From NCBI RefSeq assembly GCF_021390715.1, contig NZ_JAJGWT010000004.1, positions 62,306 to 126,305 of the forward strand: a stretch of 64,000 nt of DNA, written 5' to 3'. The position numbers and the translations under genes were made by a program. A model generated the notes under the pieces. It ran no database searches. It was not told the DNA's origin and saw only the letters and a program-made list of their open reading frames with translations. Source of the stretch: Tenacibaculum piscium (GTDB lineage: Bacteria; Bacteroidota; Bacteroidia; Flavobacteriales; Flavobacteriaceae). Shown in pieces: positions 47,057 to 56,344 of the stretch (position 1 is the first letter of the stretch; each line of letters begins with the position of its first letter).

Positions 47057-50000
47057 ATGAGAAACAAAATTACACTCATGCTATTAATTTTGGTCGCTTC
47101 TTTGCAATCCAAAATTTTTGCACAAAAATCGGAACACAACAAACATGCTTGTAAAGCAAGTATCCAAAATGAATTAATATTCAATAAAAATCCTGAAGCT
47201 AGAAAAGAATATGTTGAATTTAATAAAATAACAAGAAAATTAGCAAGAGGTCAAAAACTTCAACGTGCTAGAACATACACAATTCCAGTTGTTGTTCATG
47301 TATATGGTGAAAATCAGAATGGAAAAACAGTTACTACAGACATCGTTAAAACAGCTATAGATAAACTTAATCTTGATTTTCAAGGTTTAAATGATGATTT
47401 TGCAGGAACTGACCCTGCATTTAATACTGTAAAAAGCACCTTAGATATCGAGTTTAAATTAGCAAAATTAGACCCGAATGGAAACTGTACAAGTGGTGTT
47501 ATTTTTTACGATGAAAAAGCTGGTTACGGTAATGGTGGTGGATACGATGACCAAATTGCTGCTGATGCTTGGGATAATTATAAATATATGAATGTATATA
47601 TTCAGGCAGAATTATATGCTGATGGTGATACGAATCAATCTGGTGTTGCTTGGTACCCTAACAGTTCAATGTCAGATGCAAATACCGCAAGAGTTGTATA
47701 TAACGGAGCCTATTTACACGGAAATACAGGGAAAGAATTTGCCTCTGTATTTACTCACGAATTTGGTCACTTTTTTAACCTGATACATACGTTTCAAGGA
47801 GGATGTACCTACCCAAATGATCAAGTAGATGATACGCCTGCCGAAGATAAAGATGTAGTTGGTGCTAATTGTTCTCCTACAAGAAACTGTGAAGGTTATT
47901 TTATCAACTATGAAAATTATATGGGATATAATGGTGCAGCTGATGGTTGTTACAGAATGTTTACCAAAGGTCAAACAGACCGTATGTTAGCAGCTTTACA
48001 ACATCCTGCTCGTAAAACTTTATGGGAAGCTCAGAATTTAATTGATACAGGTGTTAATAATACTGGCGGTGCCATTGCTTTAAATAATAATACAGTTAAA
48101 GAATTAGTAGCAAACGATGGTAGCTTTAACCAAGAAATAACGATAACTCTTGATAATGCTACTTTTAGCGCTTCAACGGGTAACTTAACTCAAGGTAATC
48201 AATATAGTATTGCTTTACCTCAAGGATTATCTTCTACAGTAGCAATTACCTCTACAACAACAGCTACTCTAACAATATCAGGTATTGCAACAAATCACCT
48301 AGAAACCAATAATGAAACAGTAAACTTATCTTTTGATACTAGTGCGTTTAGTCCAGGGCAAACCTTAAGCTGTACTTCTATCGGTTTAGACTTTAAATTT
48401 TATAGCCCTTATGAAATTATTTATCATGATATTACAGATATTTCTGCAAGCACAGCTGCTTCTTGGGATAATTTAAATTTAACCAAAATAAATGGTGGTA
48501 ATACCTATGGTACTTGGGCATATAAACCAGGGCATTTAAAATTAGAAACCTATGGTAAAAAATTAGTTACCAATACAGGAACAAGAGACATTACACTTTT
48601 AACCAAAAACACATTAATTTCTACGGTAAGTAATTTTACAGCTCCTGAGGCTTATCCTGGTCAATTAGATATGAGTTATGATACTTATACTGATTGGGAT
48701 GCAAAAACTGGATATATTGGATTTGAAGCAGATCATAATGGGGAAACTATCCACGGATGGATGAAAGCTAGTGTTTCTGCCGATGGTGAAACGTTAACCG
48801 TTTATGAATACGCTTTTTCTACTGAACCTAATGGTGATATTTTAGCAGGACAAACATTATTCGATACATCAGCATCTGAATTACTTTTTGTATCTAAAGA
48901 AATTAAAGAAGCAACTGATAACACAGGAGCGTTTAATTATTCAACGAAAGTTACGCTTTCTGGAGCGGCAGAGTTTTCAAATAAAATATTTGTAAAAGGA
49001 ACTGATTTTACAACTACTTTTCCAAGTAATTTAGCAGTTGCCTTTAATTACATCAGTAAAGATGAACTTGAAGTAACAGTTACAGGAATAACGACAAACC
49101 ATACTGTGGCTGATAATTCTAATTACACTATTAGTTTGAATAGCAGTGCATTTACCTCTGGATTTGACAGTGTAGTAAATAAAGCAAATGATTTTGATGT
49201 TGTATTTAGAGATCCTTATGAAATTATTTATGATGACATCGTAGATATTACAGCTACCACAGGAGCTGGTTGGGATAATTTAAATTTAACCAAAATAAAT
49301 GGTAATTACGAGTATGGAGTTTGGCTTTTTGAAGCAGGTAAATTAAAATTAGAAACCTACGGAAAAAGATTAGTTACCAATACAGGAACAAGAGATATTT
49401 CATTTTTACCTAAAAACACCTTAATTTCTAAAACGGATAACTTTACGGCTCCTGCTGCCTATCCAGGACAGTTAGATATGAGTTATGATACCTATACCGA
49501 TTGGGATGGAAAAACAGGATATCTTGGATTTGAAGCTGAACATAATGGGGAAACTATCCACGGATGGATGAAAGCTAGTGTTTCTGCCGATGGTCAAACA
49601 TTTACTGTTTATGAATACGCTTTTTCTACAGAACCAAGAGGAGATATCAAAACAGGACAAAAATTATTTGATTTAGATGCTTCTGAATTAGTTTTTGCAT
49701 CTAATGAAGCTAGAGAAACAACTGATAACGAAGGTTCTTTTAATTTTTCAACTACCATTACGATTGATGGCGTTGCAAACTTTACCGATAAAACATTTGT
49801 AAACGGAACTGATTTCACAACTACTTTCCCTAATGATTTTACCGTAGCAGTTAGTTATGTAAATGCTAAAGAAGCACAAATAACTATTACAGGAACGACT
49901 ATAAGTCACGCTAAAAGTGAAACAACTAGTTTCGATATTAGTTTTAATAGTAGTGCTTTTACTTCTGGATTTGATAAAATTTCAAATAAAGAAAACAGTA

Positions 50001-52753
50001 TTTCTCTTAAATACAGAGACCCTTACGAAATTATTTTTGTAGATAATGATGATTTATCAGCAAACAAGGCTAATAATTGGTTTAATTTCAATTTAACAGA
50101 AATTGATGGTTCTCATTTTTATGGTGTTTGGGCACATACAGATGATACGACTAATAAAGAATATTTAAAATTAGAAACCTATGGTAAAAAATTAGTTACC
50201 AATACAGGAACAAGAAATATTACATTTTTACCACAAAATGCATTAATTTCTACAGCAAGTAATTTTACAGCTCCTGAGGCGTATCCTGGTCAATTAGATA
50301 TGAGACATGAAGCATATACCGATTGGGACGGAAAAATTGGATATATTGGTTTTACAACCGATCATGATGGAGAAACCATTCACGGATGGATAAAAGCAGG
50401 TGTTTCTGCCGATGGAAAAACATTTACTGTTTATGAATACGCTTTTTCTACAGAACCAAATGGAGATATCGAAGCAGGACAATTAGTATTTAGAGGTGAT
50501 AATTCTGAATTAGAATTTAATTCTAAAACTGTCGCTGAAAACGAAGATAACACAGGAATTATTAATTTCACTTCAACAATTCGTATTGGAGGTGTAGCTA
50601 ATTTCAATAATAAAACATTTGTAAATGGAACAGATTTTACATCAACAATTCCTAATGATTACAATGTTGAAGTTATCTATTTAAATGAAAAAGAAGTTCG
50701 TTTAACAATTACAGGAACGTTAAATAGTCACGGAAATGATGCTTCTGCGAATTATGATATTACTTTTAACAGTACTGCTTTTAGTAATGGTTATGCTGAT
50801 GTCAATAATAAAGTAAATACCCTTGACTTTAATTTCTCTGATCCTTATCAAATTATTACAGGAACTTTGAATGCTAGTACTAATAACGCTAGTGGTTGGG
50901 GTCCTTTTAATCTTTATGATTTAGATGCTGATAATAATAATCAATCATTTGGTGCTTGGAAATCTGAAAGTGATTTAAAAATTGAAAACAGCGGTAAAAA
51001 TTTAATACTAAATAATAGTACTGATAATATTACACTTATCAACGAGGGGCAGTTAATTTCAGAAAAAGATAATTTCACTTATAAATACGGACCTAATATC
51101 CATACACCTTCTTATACTGAATGGGCAGGAAAAACTGGGTATGTTGGTTTTGAAGCATTATACCAAGGTGCGACCGTATATGGTTGGTTTAAAGCGACTG
51201 TTCTAGCAGATGGTAGTCAATACACTATTACAGAATATGCTTTTTACACTAAACCAAAAGGAGCAATTTTAGCAGGTGCAACTACCTTACCAACAACAAT
51301 TACATGGTCAGGAGCAACAGATACTGATTGGAATAATGCAAATAACTGGATAGGAAATACCGTTCCAACAAGTGCTGATGATGTTATTATCCCTGCAAAT
51401 GCGACTAAATTCCCTACGTTAACACAAGAAGTTACTTTAAATAAAGTTACCATCGAATCTGGTGCTACTTTAATTACCAATAGTAAATTAAATGCGAACG
51501 TTACTTATAACAGAAACTTACCTACCAATAACTGGTATTTAGTAAGTTCTCCGCTAAGTAATGAAACGCTTGCAAATATTATTGTAAATAATGATTTTGC
51601 TTCAGGAACGGCTGGAAATATCGGTTTAGCTTCTTATAAAAATGATGGAACAGTTTGGGATTATCAAACGATAGGTTCTAAAGGAAATTTTGTTTCTGGA
51701 AAAGGATATTCTGTTAAGTTAAAGACTGTTGCCGATGTTAAATTTACAGGTGATGTGAATTACGAAAATGTAACAATTCCTGTAACAACTGCTACAAATA
51801 GTTATAACTTAGTTGGAAACCCATATACTTCTTATATTAATTTAGAAGAATTTTTCAACGCGAATCCTTTAAACACGGTTGTAAAAGAAGCTACAATTTG
51901 GTTATGGAATCAAGCAACAAATAGTTATGATTTAAAATTAGCAGGTATTGATACTGATTATCAAATTGCACCAACACAAGGTTTCTTTGTAAGTGCCAAT
52001 GCAAATACCAATGTAACTTTTGATAAGAATAATCAATCACATACTGCGGGTACTTTTCAAAGACAAGCAAACCCTAAAACGCAAGTAAACGTAACTGTTA
52101 CTTCAAATAATGGAACAGCTAAAACAGCTAAAATCTATTATTTAAATGAAGCAACTACAGGTTTTGATAATGGTTTTGATGGAAGTGTATTTAAAGGAGC
52201 TAAAAGCAACTTTAGTGTATTTACAAAATTAGTAAACAACGAAAACAGTAATGATTATGCTGTTCAATCGTTACCAATTGCTGATTTAACAACAACTGTT
52301 GTTCCTGTTGGTGTAAAAGCAACTGCAAATGAAACTATTGTTTTCTCTGCAAAATCTTTTAACTTACCTGAAAATACCGAAGTTTATTTAGAGGATAAAG
52401 GAAATGAAAAATTCATTAATTTATCAAAAGAAAAGTATAGTGTACGATTAAAGAAAACGACTAATTCAGGTCAATTCTTTATACACACAGCTTCAAAAAA
52501 TGTAAATGATGTTGCAAAAACAGCAAACATCTTCATTTCTCAATCAGCTAAAAATGAGTTAACCATTACAGGATTACAATCAGAAAATAATACGATTGCA
52601 ATATATTCTACGATAGGGAAACAAATTTTAAGTAAAACTTTTAAATCAAACGGAACAACTGTAATAAATTTACCTAAAGTATCTGCAGGAGTTTATATTG
52701 TTAATTTAACAAGTGATTTAAAAAAGATAAACAAAAAAATTATTTTAAATTAA
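47057..52753 (+). CDS. Large secreted M43-type metalloprotease with tandem repeats and T9SS domain
   Basis: An 1898-residue exported protein. The signal peptide ends near SKIFAQ (residue 22). The M43/pappalysin catalytic domain has H234-E-F-G-H238 and the third ligand H244 in HEFGHFFNLIH, with the Met-turn in NYENYMGYN (M289). From residue 450 three tandem repeats of 269 residues start at SPYEII (48404) or DPYEII (49211, 50018), then a shorter degenerate one (DPYQII, 50840). Each has two subdomains, one with LKLETYGKxLVTNTGTR and one with NGTDFTTTFPN. The last 485 residues match the collagenase at 11455, ending in a T9SS sorting domain (VSAGVYIVNL, KKIIL). Ligand of the repeats is unknown. 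Confidence 0.9.
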   Translation: MRNKITLMLLILVASLQSKIFAQKSEHNKHACKASIQNELIFNKNPEARKEYVEFNKITRKLARGQKLQRARTYTIPVVVHVYGENQNGKTVTTDIVKTAIDKLNLDFQGLNDDFAGTDPAFNTVKSTLDIEFKLAKLDPNGNCTSGVIFYDEKAGYGNGGGYDDQIAADAWDNYKYMNVYIQAELYADGDTNQSGVAWYPNSSMSDANTARVVYNGAYLHGNTGKEFASVFTHEFGHFFNLIHTFQGGCTYPNDQVDDTPAEDKDVVGANCSPTRNCEGYFINYENYMGYNGAADGCYRMFTKGQTDRMLAALQHPARKTLWEAQNLIDTGVNNTGGAIALNNNTVKELVANDGSFNQEITITLDNATFSASTGNLTQGNQYSIALPQGLSSTVAITSTTTATLTISGIATNHLETNNETVNLSFDTSAFSPGQTLSCTSIGLDFKFYSPYEIIYHDITDISASTAASWDNLNLTKINGGNTYGTWAYKPGHLKLETYGKKLVTNTGTRDITLLTKNTLISTVSNFTAPEAYPGQLDMSYDTYTDWDAKTGYIGFEADHNGETIHGWMKASVSADGETLTVYEYAFSTEPNGDILAGQTLFDTSASELLFVSKEIKEATDNTGAFNYSTKVTLSGAAEFSNKIFVKGTDFTTTFPSNLAVAFNYISKDELEVTVTGITTNHTVADNSNYTISLNSSAFTSGFDSVVNKANDFDVVFRDPYEIIYDDIVDITATTGAGWDNLNLTKINGNYEYGVWLFEAGKLKLETYGKRLVTNTGTRDISFLPKNTLISKTDNFTAPAAYPGQLDMSYDTYTDWDGKTGYLGFEAEHNGETIHGWMKASVSADGQTFTVYEYAFSTEPRGDIKTGQKLFDLDASELVFASNEARETTDNEGSFNFSTTITIDGVANFTDKTFVNGTDFTTTFPNDFTVAVSYVNAKEAQITITGTTISHAKSETTSFDISFNSSAFTSGFDKISNKENSISLKYRDPYEIIFVDNDDLSANKANNWFNFNLTEIDGSHFYGVWAHTDDTTNKEYLKLETYGKKLVTNTGTRNITFLPQNALISTASNFTAPEAYPGQLDMRHEAYTDWDGKIGYIGFTTDHDGETIHGWIKAGVSADGKTFTVYEYAFSTEPNGDIEAGQLVFRGDNSELEFNSKTVAENEDNTGIINFTSTIRIGGVANFNNKTFVNGTDFTSTIPNDYNVEVIYLNEKEVRLTITGTLNSHGNDASANYDITFNSTAFSNGYADVNNKVNTLDFNFSDPYQIITGTLNASTNNASGWGPFNLYDLDADNNNQSFGAWKSESDLKIENSGKNLILNNSTDNITLINEGQLISEKDNFTYKYGPNIHTPSYTEWAGKTGYVGFEALYQGATVYGWFKATVLADGSQYTITEYAFYTKPKGAILAGATTLPTTITWSGATDTDWNNANNWIGNTVPTSADDVIIPANATKFPTLTQEVTLNKVTIESGATLITNSKLNANVTYNRNLPTNNWYLVSSPLSNETLANIIVNNDFASGTAGNIGLASYKNDGTVWDYQTIGSKGNFVSGKGYSVKLKTVADVKFTGDVNYENVTIPVTTATNSYNLVGNPYTSYINLEEFFNANPLNTVVKEATIWLWNQATNSYDLKLAGIDTDYQIAPTQGFFVSANANTNVTFDKNNQSHTAGTFQRQANPKTQVNVTVTSNNGTAKTAKIYYLNEATTGFDNGFDGSVFKGAKSNFSVFTKLVNNENSNDYAVQSLPIADLTTTVVPVGVKATANETIVFSAKSFNLPENTEVYLEDKGNEKFINLSKEKYSVRLKKTTNSGQFFIHTASKNVNDVAKTANIFISQSAKNELTITGLQSENNTIAIYSTIGKQILSKTFKSNGTTVINLPKVSAGVYIVNLTSDLKKINKKIILN
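48404..50839 (+). repeat. Three tandem 269-residue repeats within the M43 protease gene
   Basis: Units start at 48404, 49211 and 50018 (807-base period); a fourth, partial unit starts at 50840. Stretches are nearly identical at DNA level, for example about 50 bases around 48740 and 49548 (ending GTGTTTCTGCCGATGG) match exactly, also at synonymous positions, suggesting recent duplication or gene conversion. Confidence 0.85.
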
Positions 52754-52777
52754 TTATTTAAAAACAGACAAAACATC

Positions 52778-52957
52778 ATGAAAAAACAACATATATCAAA
52801 AGATACCAATATTAGCCGTAAAGAGGCTTTACAAAAAATCGGAAAACACGGAAAATATGCTGCTTTAACAGCCCTTGGAACGTATATGATTTTAAGCCCT
52901 CAAAAGGCACAAGCTCAAAGTCCTACAGGTCCAGAAGCTCCAGGTACTGATTTTTAA
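52778..52957 (+). CDS. Small exported peptide precursor (59 residues)
   Basis: A 59-residue open reading frame 24 bases after the M43 protease stop. It starts MKKQHISKDTNISRKEALQK and has a weak hydrophobic core, YAALTALGTYMILSP, then QKAQAQS, a good signal peptidase site after AQA. Cleavage would leave only QSPTGPEAPGTDF, rich in Pro and Gly. The SRKEAL segment before the core resembles, but lacks the second Arg of, a twin-arginine motif. I recall similar small SRKEAL...KAQA proteins near Flavobacterial secreted proteins but know no function. The gene has its own terminator at 52987-53024, so M43 plus this gene probably form one unit. Confidence 0.7.
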   Translation: MKKQHISKDTNISRKEALQKIGKHGKYAALTALGTYMILSPQKAQAQSPTGPEAPGTDF

Positions 52958-52986
52958 TTAATAGTTAAGACCCCCTTAATTTATTT

Positions 52987-53024
52987 ATCTCCAAGAACAT
53001 TTAGTTGTTCTTGGAGATTTTTTT
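52987..53024 (+). terminator. Intrinsic terminator after the small peptide gene
   Basis: ATCTCCAAGAACAT / TGTTCTTGGAGAT with a short loop and seven Ts: a strong terminator closing the M43 plus small peptide unit. Confidence 0.9.
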
Positions 53025-53113
53025 GCTTAATTTTTTGCTTAATTAGCATGACAAATATTCTAAAAACTACTCGTTTAAATAATATCAAATACAGAGAATT
53101 ACAGTTCATATAG

Positions 53114-53121
53114 TATATTTG
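53114..53121 (+). promoter_or_regulatory. Bacteroidetes-type -7 box for the porin gene (TATATTTG)
   Basis: TATATTTG fits TAnnTTTG and lies 35 bases before the ATG at 53157, excluding ATG 53121 as the start. Confidence 0.6.
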
Positions 53122-53156
53122 TGTATCACAAAAATTTGTTAAAAAATAAAATATCT

Positions 53157-54173
53157 ATGAAAAAAAAAATAATGCTTACCGCTATGGCTTTGGGAATTTT
53201 GACAGCGAATGCTCAAAAAAAAGAAAAACTAAATAAAAATGAGGATGCTCAAAAAATTAATGTCTACGCTAGTTTAAGACCTGCGATTACGTACCGAAAC
53301 GATAGAATAACAAATATAAAAAGTTTAGATGTTACTGATTTTTTCTCGCGAATAGGCGTAAAAGCGGAACAAAAAATTGATAAAAATTTAACCGTATTCG
53401 TTAGAGGAGAATGGGATATTGATATTGAAGGCGATGCTGATTTTGGTGATGCTCGTTTAGGATATGCAGGTTTAAAAGGAAATTGGGGACGTATTGCCAT
53501 TGGAAAACAATGGTCACCACATTACAATATCGTGGCGGAAGTAACCGATGTTTTTAACAATCGTTCAAGTCCATTTGCCTATGACACACAGAGTCCTTTT
53601 AGAACTAATAATTTAGTAACTTATAAGAATAATTTAGGGAATTTCAAAATTGATGCAGGAATACAAATAAATGGAGATTCTGGCTCTACAAATGGCGGTG
53701 TTACCGATGACACTTTTGGAAGAAGTTATGTAGATACTGCTGTACTTGGTTTGGGATATACTGCTAAAAATTTTTACGTAGGGACTTCTTTTCTTTCAGA
53801 TGAAGATGCTGATGGAATTAAGCGTACTATTTTTGCTTTTGCTGGAGCGACTACTTTTTTCAATAATTTATATATGGCTATGAATTATCAAAATATAAAT
53901 ATCAAAAATAGTGCTGATTTAAAATTAGACGCAAGTACTTTAGATATTGTTGCAGTATATTCTTTTAATGAAAGTTACAATGCTAAAGCTAGTTATTTTA
54001 ACTACGACAATGGCACTATAAACGGTACTGGATTTAATTTCACTTTTGAGAAAAGATTCAAAAAGAACGTTCGAACGTATGTTGAACTTTTAAATTATAA
54101 GGATACTGATAAACCTGCAATTACGAATATTTCGGTTGGTTTACGTTATGATATATCCTATGATTTGTTATAA
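53157..54173 (+). CDS. Outer-membrane porin
   Basis: A 338-residue beta-barrel protein. The signal peptide is MKKKIMLTAMALGILTANAQ; the body alternates amphipathic strands with Gly/Asn/Asp-rich turns, e.g. RLGYAGLKGNWGRIAIGKQWSP, the porin L3-type signature (RxxxxGxxG...GxGKQ) of Gram-negative general porins, and ends in an aromatic-rich C-terminal strand ISVGLRYDISYDLL. It forms a channel for small solutes; which ones are unknown. The ATG at 53157 begins a proper signal peptide, whereas 53121 is in the -7 box. A solitary family A terminal repeat follows at 54204-54217. Confidence 0.85.
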   Translation: MKKKIMLTAMALGILTANAQKKEKLNKNEDAQKINVYASLRPAITYRNDRITNIKSLDVTDFFSRIGVKAEQKIDKNLTVFVRGEWDIDIEGDADFGDARLGYAGLKGNWGRIAIGKQWSPHYNIVAEVTDVFNNRSSPFAYDTQSPFRTNNLVTYKNNLGNFKIDAGIQINGDSGSTNGGVTDDTFGRSYVDTAVLGLGYTAKNFYVGTSFLSDEDADGIKRTIFAFAGATTFFNNLYMAMNYQNINIKNSADLKLDASTLDIVAVYSFNESYNAKASYFNYDNGTINGTGFNFTFEKRFKKNVRTYVELLNYKDTDKPAITNISVGLRYDISYDLL

Positions 54174-54203
54174 AATTATATTGAGAAATTATATTGAGTG
54201 TAA

Positions 54204-54217
54204 TTTAAACAGGCTCT
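54204..54217. repeat. Solitary family A terminal repeat
   Basis: TTTAAACAGGCTCT, the 14-base right end of family A, occurs alone 30 bases after the porin stop. No hairpin core is nearby, so it is a remnant or an independent unit. Confidence 0.7.
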
Positions 54218-54235
54218 AAAAATAATCAAGAAAAC

Positions 54236-54269
54236 AAAAAACTCGAAGCTATAAACTTCGAGTTTTTTT
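54236..54269. terminator. Bidirectional intrinsic terminator
   Basis: AAAAAACTCGAAG / CTTCGAGTTTTTTT hairpin between the convergent porin and ettA genes. Confidence 0.85.
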
Positions 54270-54291
54270 ATCTATTAAAATATCAAAAAAA

Positions 54292-55983
54292 TTATCTAAT
54301 TAATTTTCTATATTTAATTCTTTTTGGCATTAAATCTCCACCCAAACGTTTCTTCTTATTTTCTTCATATTCAGAAAAACCACCTTCAAAGAAATACACT
54401 TCACTATTTCCTTCAAAAGCTAAAATATGTGTACAAATTCTATCTAAAAACCATCTATCATGAGAAATAACTACCGCACAACCTGCAAAGTTTTCTAAAC
54501 CTTCCTCTAAGGCTCTTAATGTATTTACATCTAAATCATTGGTTGGCTCATCTAATAATAAAACGTTTCCTTCTTCTTTTAAGGTCATTGCTAAATGCAA
54601 ACGGTTACGTTCACCTCCAGAAAGTGTCGAAACTTTTTTGTTTTGTTCGCTTCCTCCAAAGTTAAAACGACTTAAATAGGCACGGGAATTTACTTGCTTC
54701 CCTCCCATCATTACTAAATCTTGACCTTCAGAGAAATTTTCCCAAATAGATTTATCAGGATCAATATTAGAATGTGCCTGATCTACATACGCAATTTTTG
54801 CCGTTTCACCGACATTAAAACTTCCTGCATCAGGAGTTTCTTCGCCCATTATCATTTTGAAAATAGTGGTTTTACCAGCACCGTTTGGTCCGATAATTCC
54901 AACAATTCCCGCTTGCGGAAGATTAAATTCTAAGTTATCATATAATAATTTATCTCCAAAAGCTTTTGAAACGCCACTCGCTTCAATCACATTGGTTCCT
55001 AAACGTGGACCATTTGGAATATAAATTTCTAACTTTTCATCCGTTTGTTTCTGATCTTGGCTCATCAACTTATCATAATTCTTCAAACGTGCTTTTTGCT
55101 TTGTTTGACGACCTTTTGCACCTTGACGAACCCATTCTAATTCTCGTTCTAATGTTTTTTGACGCTTAGAAGCAGTTTTGCTTTCTTGTGCCATTCTTGT
55201 TGATTTTTGATCTAACCAAGAAGAATAATTTCCTTTCCAAGGGATTCCTTCACCTCTATCTAATTCTAAAATCCAACCCGCAACATTATCTAAGAAATAC
55301 CTATCATGCGTTACCGCGATTACCGTTCCTTTGTATTGTGCTAAATGATGTTCTAACCAATGTACAGATTCCGCATCCAAGTGATTGGTAGGCTCATCTA
55401 ATAATAAAATTTCTGGTTCTTGTAATAATAATCTACATAAAGCGACTCTTCTTCGTTCCCCTCCTGATAAATTTTTAATTGGCGTATCACCATCTGGAGT
55501 ACGTAAAGCATCCATGGCAATTTCAAGTTTGGTATCTAATTCCCAAGCATTAGAAGCATCAATTTTATCTTGAAGTTCGGCTTGTTGCGCCATTAACTTG
55601 TCCATTTTATCAGCATCAGAATACACTTCTTCTAAACCAAACATATCGTTGATCTTGTTGTATTCCTCTAAAATAGCCACCGTTTCTGCAACACCTTCTC
55701 TTACAATTTCGATAACCGTTTTAGTTTCGTCTAATTTTGGTTCTTGTTCTAAATAACCAACTTTATACCCTGGTGAAAAAGTAACATCTCCTTGGAAATT
55801 TTTTTCTACTCCAGCAATTATTTTTAATAAAGTCGATTTACCCGATCCGTTTAAACCTAAAATACCAATTTTAGCTCCGTAGAAGAAACTTAAATAAATA
55901 TCTTTTAAAACTTGTTTATTGGTACTTTGATAGGTTTTTGAAACCTTATTCATTGAAAATATAACCTTCTTATCGTCTGACAT
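54292..55983 (-). CDS. ettA: ABC-F translational throttle EttA
   Basis: EttA is a ribosome-bound ABC-F ATPase that senses energy state at the exit site. The 563-residue protein (E. coli 555) has two ABC cassettes with Walker A GLNGSGKST and GPNGAGKTT, signature motifs LSGGERRRVALCR and LSGGERNRLHLAM, and Walker B LLLDEPTNHLDAES and LLLDEPTNDLDVNT. Between them are the arm and the Arg/Lys-rich linker ERELEWVRQGAKGRQTKQKARL. The EttA-type RMAQESK segment and QKQTDEKLEIYIPNGPRLG also match. No transmembrane segment. A small membrane protein gene lies upstream on the same strand after 21 bases. Confidence 0.95.
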   Translation of the reverse strand: MSDDKKVIFSMNKVSKTYQSTNKQVLKDIYLSFFYGAKIGILGLNGSGKSTLLKIIAGVEKNFQGDVTFSPGYKVGYLEQEPKLDETKTVIEIVREGVAETVAILEEYNKINDMFGLEEVYSDADKMDKLMAQQAELQDKIDASNAWELDTKLEIAMDALRTPDGDTPIKNLSGGERRRVALCRLLLQEPEILLLDEPTNHLDAESVHWLEHHLAQYKGTVIAVTHDRYFLDNVAGWILELDRGEGIPWKGNYSSWLDQKSTRMAQESKTASKRQKTLERELEWVRQGAKGRQTKQKARLKNYDKLMSQDQKQTDEKLEIYIPNGPRLGTNVIEASGVSKAFGDKLLYDNLEFNLPQAGIVGIIGPNGAGKTTIFKMIMGEETPDAGSFNVGETAKIAYVDQAHSNIDPDKSIWENFSEGQDLVMMGGKQVNSRAYLSRFNFGGSEQNKKVSTLSGGERNRLHLAMTLKEEGNVLLLDEPTNDLDVNTLRALEEGLENFAGCAVVISHDRWFLDRICTHILAFEGNSEVYFFEGGFSEYEENKKKRLGGDLMPKRIKYRKLIR

Positions 55984-56004
55984 TTTGTGCTATTTTTTTA
56001 TTAA

Positions 56005-56187
56005 TTAAACTCTTCCTTTTAAGGCGTTGAAAACCCATGCATTTGCAAAAAATCCTAAACCTACTGCTGCAAAACCATATCCTGCTACGTCATCATATCG
56101 AAAAGCTCCTAGTAACACTAGTAAAAGCCCTATTAAAACCATTATAATTGTTGCCCAAGCGAGGACATTATTTTTATTCATTGCCAT
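56005..56187 (-). CDS. Small two-helix membrane protein (CAL67264-like)
   Basis: A 60-residue protein with two hydrophobic helices, VLAWATIIMVLIGLLLVLLG and YGFAAVGLGFFANAWVF, joined by AFRYDDVAG. The sequence resembles the CAL67264 family of short flavobacterial membrane proteins (recalled, not checked). Function unknown. It lies 21 bases upstream of ettA on the same strand and is probably in the same transcript. The AMNKNN start at 56187 is a reasonable ATG; no other start is close. Confidence 0.75.
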   Translation of the reverse strand: MAMNKNNVLAWATIIMVLIGLLLVLLGAFRYDDVAGYGFAAVGLGFFANAWVFNALKGRV

Positions 56188-56344
56188 AATTTACTCTTTA
56201 AAAAAATATGTAGCACAAATATCGGTTTTTATTTTATAATCTCTATTGACAAATTACTGATTTTACCTTAAAAAGAGGTTAAAAAGGCGTATCTGTGTTC
56301 ATTTTTGATGATTTATTGCTTCTTTTATTTATTTTGATAATTTT

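Noticed and set aside
52778..52957. Twin-arginine (Tat) export signal in the small peptide gene
   Set aside because: The motif reads SRKEAL with only one Arg, so a Sec-type signal is the safer reading.
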